Shown here: in pieces, positions 1-12,000 of the stretch
How the letters are laid out: every line of letters starts with the position of its first letter
How positions within the stretch are numbered: the first letter of the stretch is position 1
Made by a program: the position numbers and the translations under genes
Notes under the pieces: model-generated
Databases searched by the model: none
Told to the model about the DNA's origin: nothing
The model's input: the letters and a program-made list of their open reading frames with translations, nothing else
NCBI RefSeq assembly: GCF_026914265.1
Contig: NC_069130.1
Coordinates: forward strand, 13,240,886-13,304,885
Origin: Mya arenaria
Taxonomy: Eukaryota; Mollusca; Bivalvia; Myida; Myidae
DNA: 64,000 nt
Reading direction: 5' to 3'

Positions 1-810
1 TTACTTGTGATAAATATTCTTTGGGAGTAATAGTGCATCTTTAACTGTTTGAAGAAATCGGCATTTGGTGGCCATATTTTAATAAACGTTTTGTAGGACA
101 TACTCAATATTGTACGTAGTTTCGCAGTAAACGGGACACCACACCGATTGATATAATGGGGTTTTATTTCATGATATTAATGATGACATTTAAACTCATT
201 ATGTTACTTACGAATAAGTGCGGGCCGATAGAAATACTCAGATTCATTCTGATAATACGCACATAAACAATTTACTGTAAACCTAACATTTAAGTCGAGT
301 TTTTTTTGTTTCATCTATGTAGAATTACCAAATAATCAGTTGTTGATTTCTATTATCATTAATTTGAAAAATCGTCCGTGATTCTTGTTCCGACGCGTTT
401 GATAGGAGTATGCTTGAAAGATAAACATTAAATTGTTCACCCAGACCTTGCCTATTTACTTTCCTTTTATGGCAAATATGGCTCGCGCCCTGCTTCAACT
501 ATCGCGTGCTTGATTTTGTTTTACCTACCTTTCTTGTCGTTGTGAATGTTTGCTTTCAATGTGGTTAAGATTGAAGCTTAAATCAGATGCGGGAAGTATT
601 TAGGATCGATATTGATTATAGTAATAAAAAGATCTTACTTAACGTTCAATTTTAATTTTAAAATATACCATAAACGGAACATTTTTGTGAAATAGTTGTC
701 ATTGAAAAGGAGTGCAAATATTTTTTTAAGTTATATTATTTAAACCGGTTGTTTTTTGAAAGTGGGCAGTATAAGGTGCTGCGTCTTTGAGCGCATGCTG
801 CTAGAGTGAT

Positions 811-935
811 ATGGGGCCGCCGACGTCACCAGATAAAGGCAAACTGAAAAATATTCAACGAAAGGTATTTTTTTTGAAATAATTAATAGTTTATAAAATA
901 TTGCAGAAGGATACATAACTCGTTAAAGTATGATG

Positions 936-968
<33 letters not shown>

Positions 969-3900
969 AATGAAATGTTATTTATCAAGCAAAATATTGA
1001 TTTAAGTTTTCTGTGTTACAAAGAATATGTTGTAAGAAAATTTATTACAAACTAACCATAAAACGTATCTCAATCATTCAATCGTACTTAATGAATTATA
1101 AACAACATTATTTTGCTGTAAGTATTTCAAATCAAATTCAATTTTTCGTTCATCATTTGCAAGTATGTGGTCGTGGATATGTTTGTTTGTTTGTTTGTTT
1201 GTTTTTAATTTACAACTACATCTAACGAATAAAATGGAAACAATATTATTTAGACAAATAAACGGTTCAAGAAAAATACTTATTTAGGACATCGCAATCA
1301 CCTTAAGCAAATTCAAAGTTTCGTTCATCTTCAATTCGTCAGAAGAATAGTTTCCTTTTTTATAATTAACAACTACGTCGTATAAAAGTAAAATTATTTG
1401 CGTAATCATTCAGAAAAAGCAGGTCCGAACAGAGTTCTATATCGAGCAACGCCTTTACCTTGATTATATCTGGATCATGAATGTATTATCAGACCACTTC
1501 AGATAATCGATGAACTTCATGAGTTGAAGTTGCCTTTCAAGAGGGAATTATCTCTGAAATGATAGTATGTAAAATAAACGTTGCCTTTAGAAGACGAATG
1601 TACGTTAGGTTTAATGATGTAAATGTTCGAAATACTATTTCATCCGAAAGGATGACAGTAATTTTCAAACCCGCCGAATATTTTGTTTTGTAAATCAGCA
1701 GTCAGCCTTTATTGAGTTTAATGGGGTGAATGGTAGATTTGAACAGGAGCTGGTTATTTCACAAAACGTAATAATCTTTCACCATTACTTCGTACACATT
1801 TACCAAAATAGTTGGTCTGGTTTTTTTTGCAGGTCCTCGGCCTATTTATTTTGCGAATGCATTCTTATAACAATTTAACCAGCTTAGTGGTTAATACACT
1901 GCGTAATATGACTCATAATGGCCCGAGACGTAGTCCCTATTTATAGTTACATATGTATTAAATTATATTTTATCTACTGACCTGGCCACTGATTAAACGC
2001 AACGATATGCCTGATTAAAATCAATTATTGCCGACTGTCGATTTACCAAAATAAGTGTACGGCAGAAAAAAAAAGACATTTCCATCACATTTGATTTAAG
2101 TTGAACAATCTTTAAATCGAGAAAAAAACACGACGCGTACGCACCAATGGCATGGAAAAAACACGACTTGTGCACCTCACTATCTGATTTTAGTTAAACA
2201 ACCTTTAGTTTGAGAAAAAGGCGACGCTTCGCACTAACGGCATGGAAAAAAAACACGACTTGTTCACCTAACTATCTGATTTCAGTTGAACAAGCCCCTG
2301 ATCGAGAAGAGACGAAGGGCCCGCATCAACGAGTGTTTGACGCAGCTAAAGGAAATAGTGCTGGAGGCGAACAAGGATGAGGTAAGGGTTAAAATAATTT
2401 AAGATAAAATAACATTACATAAGATTTATCTTAAATTGAAACACTTTACGTGAAAAATTTTCTTGCGATGCTTACGTAACACGGCAGCGGAAAATTGTGA
2501 AAGATAAGGTAAATATGATGTTAGATAAATTAACATAAGATCAGATTAACCTAGGTTAAAATGATTCAACATAAATTAATATATAAGCTGCTTTTATATA
2601 ATTAAAAACTGCATCAACTTATATTGTGCGCCTTTAAAGGCTTTTTGAAATTTGGGAATACAAAGTGGTAAGACAGGTTAAGAAAAATACGACATAATGT
2701 ACAAAAAACATTAAGTTAGTAACATTTGATATGCAATGTCACAAGATCGCAAAAATACAAATTGCCATTTTAAGATAAAATCTTTATCTACAAACATAAT
2801 ACGTTTTAAAAACGCACATTATGTAAAAGGTGTTCGTAATTGTCACTTTTATGTTGCATACTAGTATTAAATAATGCATTTTATAAAAATGATGTTCGAG
2901 TTTAAAGAGGCACAGCAAATATATATATCGCCCAATTTTTAGTGGTGATACATACTCAAAGAATACATCATTAATTGCAAATCCAGATGTTTAAAGCTAT
3001 AAGGGACCCTGTTCCTAAAGCGCCTTCCCAACCGAGGAACATTTAAAATGCATTAGTTATTTAATACAAATAAATGTTATGGTGTATGCCATTTGTAATG
3101 GGAATGATGTATTCCATTAGTAATCAGATTTGGGTACTCAATTTACCGTTGATGTTATGATTGGTATTGTTAACTTAAATTGTGATAAGCAATGTACAAA
3201 ATTCAAAATAGACAGTAATGGTTGATAAAGTAAGTCGCTATTGATTTCAAACTACATGTAATTCTAAAGCTGCACGCTCACAGATTGAACGTTTTGAAAA
3301 CATTTTATTTTTTTGTCTTGGAACGAGCCAATTTTTGCGAAAATCCATAGAAACCAGTTATAGAAGACTGCTGACAAAAATAGATCGCAGATTGTTATAT
3401 TTAAGTTATTTTTTTATGTTTTATGTACTTTTCTGAAACCGTTAGTAACGGTTAAAGCCATAAAACATTAATTTTCGAACGGAAATATAAAAATCTACGA
3501 TCTGATCTTTTAATCTTTTATCATTGGTTTGCAGATATATTTATGCAAAAAAATTGACCTTTCCGAGACAAAAAAAATATAAAAAAAGTTGTAAAAATGG
3601 TATATCTGTGAGAGTGCAGCTTACTTGTATGTATTCTGGTTTCTTATAAAGAACATATGCATACAACCTCGGTAAATCGGTGGTAATCAGTGTCTGATGA
3701 AGATAATATAACAAACATATAATATAATATTCATATATAATTGTTAACACGTTCCGTTACATGGCTACAACGGATATAATAAAGGGCATGTAATACTTAA
3801 AGCCGCATTTGTGTTAAATGAACTTCTATAACAATCAAAACATGTCTACTTTGTCAAAACAAAATAAAAACGGATATGTATTAAACTTGATTTTAGCAAA

Positions 3901-6467
3901 ACTTAAAGTATAGTGGTTAAAGTAATTTATTTTGTAATCATATACACCAATGTTTACCAGGCGCCCAGATGGTAACCCAAACTGAAATATAAAACCTCAT
4001 ACTTAATACACCGCCCAAGTATTAAGTACACGATGTCAATTATAGTAGGTGCGTGAAAACAAATTGTTCCAATAGCAAGCAATGTCAAAATTCGCATGAT
4101 GTTTGTCATTTCTTCATTTGATGTATAACTTAGGTCTTAAATTTCATATAACATCTTCCAACCCTGAGATTGTGATCTACGATGTTTGTAGATGTATTTT
4201 AAATAACCCTTGTCACCATAATAGTTGCTTCACATTATTACATTTTTAACGAACTATATTACTCTACTTTTGTCCTGTTTTACGAACGTTACTCACGTTC
4301 ATAAAAAATTGGTGCCCCCCCCCCTCCCCCTCCATTAATATAACATTGTCCCGCGAACTCTTTATGACAATATGGTAGAATGAATATTCATTAAAAACAC
4401 CATAATATATTATACTGAAAAAGTCATACTTTTGGTAGGACCTTCATTGTGGTTATGTTCAAAATGTATCACATTGATGTTTTATTAATGAAAAAAAAAA
4501 CCTTAAAAGAGTGATCCTGTTACATGACAGAAAATATGAACTCTGTCAAATAAATAACATCTTCACATTCACCTAATATTAACCTATGACACTCTTCAAT
4601 GGCTGATAAATTGCGCATTTAAATCATAGTGTGTCTAATTTATATACTTTCTGATGAAAGAATCGTACAATACGTATCGAGTTACATACTATGGGGGAAT
4701 TTTATCGTAAAAATGTGAGTCATACAAACAAATATCATTTATCAAATGATATGCGTTCTAACGAGTTCTTATTTCCTTTTGGAGAGTACTTAGGGGTCGA
4801 TAAACCTATCTTTTCGAAAAGGGCTATAATACACAATGCTTTTGACATTAGTAAAACTACATAGAATGTCAATAATGGGCAAAATCCGCAGCAACTGTAT
4901 AAGCCCTATAAGGGCGACTAACGGATCTATCGGATAATCCATTTAACATTGTCCTGGCGAACTTTTTATGTCAATATGGTAGAATGAATATGCATAGAAT
5001 ACATCAATAAACACCATTTTAAACTCATGTAAACCAATTCATTCACGAAGAAGTAGCCCAAAATCCAACATATTTAATGTAAAACTTTTGATGAGGAGGC
5101 TCATGGTCAGTTTCCTAACGTGAAATCATTCTAGCGCCCCTGAGAGAGTTTTCATTGCATTCTACAGTTTGATTGTAACCTTACTTCTTTGACATACTAT
5201 TTTCATTTTTCGCCTTCAATCATTTCCATATAATATGTTACAGATGAGACAAATCGCACAAATATCGCATTAATAATCCTTTCAAGGAACTGAAAGCAAG
5301 GCAGATACTGGTCTGGCCTTTGTATTTCTGTTTTATCGAGGATATATTGTATTTGAAATTTATGAAAAGCATTACCTTTTCAGGCTCACAGACCATCAAA
5401 ACTAGAGAAAGCTGACATCTTAGAAATGACGGTGGACTTTGTAAAATCCCGCCTGGTCTTGTATTCTGGTAAAGAGTTAATGTGTCCATTAATATGTTTA
5501 ATATGACAACAATCAAGCTTCAGTAGAATGGACTTAGTTAAGAAAGTCAAAAAATCATGTAACTGTGCAATAAAGTTTAACATGCTTCCATGAATTCAAA
5601 TATAAAACAGTGCAACGCTTTAAACTTTAAACAATATAACACAGTTTGTATTTAATTTCAGATGTTGATGCAAGGAATGCCATAACTCCACCAAGTGATG
5701 CTGAAAAGGAATATCTAGCTGGTTACTCGAAATGTTTGGAGGAAATTACCACATTCCTCGAATATAAGAATAATAGCCATACATTACCGCCGGATATTTT
5801 CCAACCTCTGTCCGCTAAACTCGGTCAGAAGAACGTTGATCAATCTACCAGTATTGACGTTCAGACATTACAAAGTGCTATAGTAAACCATGTGTCTACG
5901 AAACTTGAGCAGAACCACTATGGAGCAGGCCCACAACATGAACAAACTCAAAGCAGCAACGAGACTAACCAAACTTTACAAGAGGCAACAATCAAAAACA
6001 CTCTACCACAACTCAAACAGCATCCAAGCGCTGTACGCGTGAGCTGTGAAGTTTTTGGAAAATGCAAACAAGTGCCCGTATTACCTGTAAAACCACAATA
6101 CCAAGCTATTGACTTTACAAAGGCTAAACCAACGCATACAAGTGAAACAGACACTACAATAAGTACAAACATAAACAAAACTTGTCCATCAATCAATAAT
6201 CAGATACATTTAGAAGCCAAACCAATGACTTCAGTCCAACCGAACTATATTTTGCCAGCAATGCTTCAGCCAAGTGGCCTATTGTGTGGAGGACAGTTTA
6301 TGTTATTACAGATCAACCCAACCACAGTACCACAAACCACAACATGCATTCAGTGGAACACTTCAGTTGCACCAGTTAGAAATACTGACACATCTGGAAA
6401 AAAGGTTTTAACGAACGAGGCAGATAAGCTTGCAAATGGTAACGGCAGTCATTGGCGACCGTGGTAG
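811..6467 (+). CDS. HES: HES-family bHLH-Orange transcriptional repressor (4 exons)
   Basis: Exons 811-864, 2286-2381, 5384-5468 and 5662-6467 join in frame (phases 0, 0, 1) with GT-AG borders, giving about 346 residues. An in-frame TAG at 802-804 fixes the start at 811. Exon 2 holds the basic region and helix 1 (KPLIEKRRRARINE, with the proline typical of Hairy/E(spl) proteins). Exon 3 holds helix 2 (SKLEKADILEMTV). Exon 4 starts with an Orange domain (EYLAGYSKCLEEITTFLEY), then a long low-complexity Gln/Thr-rich region, and ends in WRPW directly before the stop. WRPW recruits Groucho/TLE corepressors in this family, and such proteins act in the nucleus, often as Notch targets. WRPW rather than YRPW argues for HES and against HEY. 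The exact orthologue cannot be assigned. Intron 1 carries degenerate copies of the exon 2 start. Confidence 0.93.
932..967. repeat. ATT/TTA trinucleotide microsatellite
   Basis: About 12 ATT units in the first intron of the HES gene, ending in TTATAAATG. A simple repeat with no sign of function. Confidence 0.9.
2066..2285 (+). repeat. 92-93 bp tandem repeat containing degenerate copies of the HES exon 2 start
   Basis: Two units start at 2101 and 2194, and the real exon 2 starts at 2286, so the spacing is 93 and 92 bp. A partial unit precedes 2101. Each unit begins with a near copy of the acceptor and first codons of exon 2 (TTGAACAA at 2101, TTAAACAA at 2194, TTGAACAA at 2286) after a TGATTTNAG tract. 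It then runs through an equivalent of the basic region, an A-rich block and a shared CACGACTTGTNCACC block. Both upstream copies meet a stop after four codons, so they cannot replace the real exon. They look like old tandem duplicates of the exon border. Confidence 0.75.
3265..3623. mobile_element. MITE with GCTGCACNCTCACAGAT inverted ends (family 1)
   Basis: Inverted termini TAAAGCTGCACGCTCACAGA and TCTGTGAGAGTGCAGCTTA bound about 359 bp inside HES intron 2. It shares internal blocks (GACTGCTGACAAAAAT, GCCATAAAACAT) with the copies at 22797, 40794 and 57167. There is no coding capacity, so it is a non-autonomous DNA element. Confidence 0.75.
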
Positions 6468-8361
6468 TGTGTAGGCTATTAGTAACGAAGTGTTTACATA
6501 AGTTATGTTGAAATTCAGGGCTCAACGAACCACATGTGCTTACAGACTTGCATTGTACTTTTGAAATATTCATTTTTTTCAATTGTAGTAGATTTGTACC
6601 AAACTTTCCAAAGATAGAAATGAATGACTGTGATACTTTAACTATGATGAAAGAAAGATTATATATATTTACAACATATTATGTATAAAGAAATTAAATG
6701 CATTGTTATTTGTCAATGTGGAAAATGGAATTAAGGCACATTTACCACATAAATAACTAAATAAGTACGATAACATCAATGAAATATGTTATTGTGGGTG
6801 TTCAATGTTCACTTGACTGTGGTCGTGATACCTAGACGTGTAATATATAAACAAGTACATCTAGGTAAACATGTGTCCCATGGTAGTTGAATAGCATTAG
6901 GCGTAAAAAAATAAAACTTGTGTATTTCCGGTTTACCGAAATACCCTGCTTTTTTGCACACGGCCGTATTAAGAATTGCAAGAAGACTATTTTATCTGGC
7001 TCAAGACCACAGTTATCTGCCCCCCGTTGACCAAGATCCGGATGTGAATACAGAAACAAAGAGTGCTTGTGTTCAAGTATCAATATTTTATTAAAATTGA
7101 ATGAAAAAGAAGCAAAAAATGTTCTTTTTGCAGAGAACTTGACTGAATTTGACACTCTAATGCAGAAATTGATAGTTTTCAATGTAAATATTGGAAAAAT
7201 CATAGCTTGTGGAAGTCTGAAAATTAGTTGTTTGTAGCCGATTGACTCCCTGGCGGAAGGGTTATGTATTTGAACTCAATTTTGACAGTCGGGTCAATGG
7301 TCAACATGGTGTTCTCTTGTGATTATATTTTGTGTCTTGAATTGTTCTAGAGATGCCATGTCCTTGTTTTTCAATTGGGGTGTGCACATACATCTAGATG
7401 TACCCAGAGAAAATGGCGACGGTTTGCGGTTTGGAAACGATATTCATACACAACTTCCTAACAAAAACATTTACTAGTAATAATTATCCTGAACTACCTA
7501 CCTTATATATGTTGCCAATGAAATGGGGAACAAGCATATATGGTTTAGTTTAAACAATATATATTTTACAACGATTGTGAAGAAAGTTGTGATAATATAT
7601 AATATTTCATTATCGTTTGCACTGTGTTGCGCGAGAGTGGGGTCTTGTGTTGTGGGGGAAACACGATCAAGTTTCGAGAAAACCCACTTGTCCGGCTTGG
7701 TGACCACAAACCAAACTCATATGCACCCATTTGGTTTGCCTTACCAACCTCCAGGTACACCTTGCCAGATAATTGATGAATGTATATGTCATAATTGTAT
7801 GTATAAATATGTATATACAACAATAACATATACATCAATTATGTATTTAAATTAAATATTTAAACATTATTTATGTTTAAATTTTTCTCCTACTTAACCT
7901 TTTTAACAACTTCAATTAAACTTCACGTGCATTATAAACAGGTATTCCTCTTTCGAATATGTTGAAAGAGTTGTATTCCATTTTGAAATTTGGTTGCTAT
8001 TGCAACGGAAATCGAAAAACTTGAAATTCTTCATCTTGTCAGAAACCGATGTTCGGTTTGAAACAAGATTAAAATTGACCCCAGGGCTAAGTTTATATTC
8101 ATATCGGCACAGCAATGGATCTGGTTTCGACAATCGGATTGTGCACTGTTGACAATTATAACACACTAGACTTGACCTTGACGGTACGAATTAAGGAGAA
8201 CCAACGACTCGTTTTCGGAGAATGTAAGTGTTGTTACTACTGCCCGGACTGTAACTCACACGATCTCGACAGTTTTAAAATTTAGAGACGAATGCGCGAA
8301 TGCTACGGGTGTCAAAGCACCCTTTTGATAGAAGTGCCAGTTCGAGGAGTAGCTCACGTTT
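6468..8361. other. Intergenic region between HES and RCC2
   Basis: No convincing exon is visible. The open frames here are short and AT-rich. 7620-7780 carries a diverged dispersed-repeat fragment in minus orientation (key block CCACTTGTCCGGCTTGGTGACCA); a relative lies inverted near 11398-11430. The first part should include the HES 3' UTR: an ATTAAA at about 6692 is a possible polyadenylation signal. Confidence 0.5.
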
Positions 8362-8540
8362 TATAAGCCTAGCTCAGTGGACAGCCTCTATAATTCAGAT
8401 TCGGCTGCGGGATGTTTGGGGTTCAAACCCCGGCCGCGTAGAACCGTAAGACGTTAAACTGATATGCCGGTACCAGTAGCCCCCTTACCTAGCGCTCCAC
8501 ATTTAAAGTGTATCAGCTGTATTGGCAGAATTAAATGAAC
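8362..8540 (+). mobile_element. tRNA-derived SINE
   Basis: A tRNA-like head carries an A box (TAGCTCAGTGGA, about 8370-8381) and a B box (GGTTCAAACCC, 8420-8430) at normal spacing, followed by a non-tRNA body (AAGACGTTAAACTGATATGC). The head does not fold as a good tRNA: its acceptor stem is unpaired and the anticodon arm is poor. It is therefore called a SINE rather than a tRNA gene. The 3' limit is approximate. Confidence 0.6.
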
Positions 8541-9078
8541 TGTTATAATTTACTTCCTTTATTTCTTAATGTAATTTCCAGTGATACTATTATCTTTGGC
8601 AATTATTTGGCCTAAAGTACTAAATGTACAGACAAGCTTGTCTTGTGGATATCTCTTTATTAATCAGAAGTTAATTGTAATTTTAAAAATAGCCACACGT
8701 TATTGCACATTACTTAATGAAACCATAAGTGTATTATATTGAGTTTTATTTGTAATGTGTTTTTAAAAAAAAGTTACACCGATGACAACGGTGCGCAATG
8801 AAACACTTCCCAGCTACCTTGAGCAAATTAGTGTGATCTATAACTCGTATTTTAATAGTGATGTGTAACCAATTCACGATGAGGTACGGAATATAACGAG
8901 AGTTAACGGAGATAAATGTCCAATTAAAATACTCGGATATCTACTTCGTGTATTTTCGGATGACCTCGTAAAAACGTGAAACCGGCAAAGAGAAAATAAC
9001 ACAAACATTTTGGCGGCAGCAAAAACGTCAAAAATAACCAACTGAACAGGCCATTCAGAGAAAATTTGATTGTTAACT

Positions 9079-12000
9079 ATGCCACCGAAAAAGCGAGAAG
9101 CAGCTGGCGCCAATGGTAAAGCTCCAAAGTCAAAGCGTCAAAAGAAAAAGAAGGACGAATTTGATGACTCTGATTCAGATGTCGGTGTCGATGAGGCGAA
9201 CAATGGAAATGGTCCACAAGTCGTAGAAGACACCGGACCCGCTGTTGATATCGTAAGATTTAAGTGTCATACGGTCGTGTATATGTTAAGGTACATGTTT
9301 GTTGTTTATGTATCTACGATCCATAGGAAATCGTCTGTTTATGCCGTGTTATCTTCTTTTTTGAAGGTTACATTCAACTAAATATTAATACCGAAAGGCT
9401 GAACTGACTAGCTTCTTTTGTCATACACCTTTGTTCTCAGCCCCCTCCCCTCCCCAAATTTTCTGTAAAGTTCTGAAATGAAATGTTTGATAATTGAGTA
9501 TTAAAAGTTTCTGTATCTTTACAGTGGTGTAAATTCTGCGTGTGGGTAAGAACCATCTGCTTGATAAGCTCAATTGGTTAGAGCGTCGTGCTAGTTTTCA
9601 AGCAGTTGTGGGCGCACAGGGTACACTTTTCCTCCAAGGTTATGCACCAGTCAATTGTAACCACGTCTACCCCAGGTCCGGTGAATAGCGGGGACTTTGG
9701 TCACGCTAACCCCGCGTAAAATCCCCGCTCTGAGGGGACGAACTGCTGGTAAAATCCCCGCTAAATGCCCCCAAATTCAAGGGACCTTGGTAAGGCCCAT
9801 TCCCCGCTATTTTTTGGCGCGAGGACAACACAACCGTATTCACCCGGCACTGCATGGCCACCTGGAAGGTAAAAACATGACCCATTTCTCCTGCTATCCC
9901 TGGTATACCCTGGGGACCTGGGGGTCTATGGTTACAATTGACTGGTGCATTACTTAAATGATGGGGGAGGTATGTAGTGTTTGTGGGTAAAATCAACGGC
10001 CCAGTTAGATCCGTTGGGTTGAGCTCCGAGCTGTTCTGGCGTTAAGTGCCCAACACCAGGCGCATTTTTCCTCACAGGTTTACTTTAATTCCACTTGAAA
10101 TGGGAGTGGAAAAGTTTCAGGCTTAAAGCTTCTTACTCTTGCTTATAAGGGTACAGTCAAGTCAAGAGTGATGGTCTTTGAAATCCAACACATTTGAGTT
10201 AAAAAAAAAGTGAGATGTTTGTTTCAAAACACCTCTATGTCCTCTGGCAGCCAGTTTTACTGCAGCTTAAGTAAGTTGATGAGTGATGACATTATGACAA
10301 TAAATGGCAACCAGTTAGCATATAAAACAATATTCTGGCATGATAATCATAACTAGCTCTACTTTGCAAGATATGTAGCAGATTGGTAAAACTGTAACAC
10401 TTAAACATTTCTCATGCACACCTTATTTAACTCATATTTATTTCAGACTTTGGAAGCTCCAATGATCAGCGGTGAACTTCTCTTGTGTGGTATGATGAAC
10501 TGGGACATGACTGGACGTAAAAGTCTTCCTAAAGGAGGTATTTGGACATCAGTTTTTTTATTTAGCCCAAGGTCAGAGTTCCCATGGCGAATTATAGTTG
10601 TTGATTTTTCAAGGAACTTGTGAAAAGTTAGGGTAATAATCTGAGACCAAGGGCCATGGTAGCTATTTGTGAAATAGCAGAAAGAGGGAAAAAAGACTAA
10701 GGCATTTTTTTTCCTTCTGGTTAATAATCAAAATACCTTTAACAAATCTTTAATTGGCACTTCATTAAATTCTATTTACCGGCGTACCATCCCAAAGTTA
10801 TTATCTATCTGCCAATACTTCTGTTTCTTGAAATCAGATTATTGAATAGGATGGAGGCCATCATTATTGATAATTCTCATAGATGACCAGGGCGTTTTCT
10901 TAGAATTTTTTTTACCAGCACTGGTTCATTTTAAACATCCTAATAAATTATGTGATGTGAAGTTTTTTTGGTAATTGAACTCAGAAATCATTGATTTTCA
11001 TCACATTCAGAGATATGAAATATGAAATGTCTTGATTTATTGCAATAGATATTTACACCCCAGGGATTGATATTTCAGCCATTGTGGGTCTTTTAAAGGG
11101 AAAATAAACTAATAATAAATAATTTCCTAAATCGCAGGAGACAAGACAGCTTTTTCTTTTAATTTTTTTTTCCAAATTTCGGCATTTTCACGACTCAAAA
11201 TTTCCAAAATGTTTAGGGTCTTTTTCCCAAAATGGACAGAAAAAGCCCTGATGACTAAATAATGAGCTCCAATGAACGCAAATATATTTTGAAAAATTGG
11301 GATTTGGTCAGGTCAAAGTCATGAATTTTTTCTATGATTTGTGGGAACCCTGAGGGTGTCTCTGTTTTGATTCCAGGCCTTTGCACTCGTCAATTTGGTT
11401 AGTCACCAAGCCAGACAAGTGGCTTTCCTATTGGTGGTGCATTGATTTTATATTAACTTTAAAGAGTACAAAACCACGCTTGTATCTTCCCAGGGAACAG
11501 GATTTATATAGAATTTTGTGATCACTTCGTCAATATTCTATTTGTTAATATTAAATTGTGTACATTTAACATTCTGTAGTTTATTAATCATTGTAAATAA
11601 AGTTTATTATTCAACAAAACTATATTATCTTCTGACAATACCAATTATAATGCAATAACAATTTTTATACAAGATGCATTTATTTTATTTTTTCAGCGAA
11701 TTCAAAGGGTCCAAACCTGTGGAAACCGAATCGTCTTGCCGGTATCACAGGGGAAGTTAGGGTACGCACAATTGTCAGTAGCAGCATGAGTGCCCACAAC
11801 GTAATCATTGACACCGCAGGAAAAGCATATTCCTTTGGTTAGTATGGAATGATTAATTTTATCAGTGCTCCAGCTAGGCCTAAAAAGCAGGGTGGAGTAC
11901 CATGCAGCCCTTTTCCTACACCCTGCAGACGCGTAGCAAGGGCCAATTTGGGGTTATGCGGTATCAATGTCTTGGGGGTAGGTTAACCCCTTCAACCCCT

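Noticed and set aside
6832-7203. 123-codon minus-strand frame as a gene
   Set aside because: AT-rich, low-complexity composition, no family features and no splice context.
9697-9996. Collagen-like or proline-rich small proteins on both strands
   Set aside because: They lie inside the GC-rich family 5 MITE.
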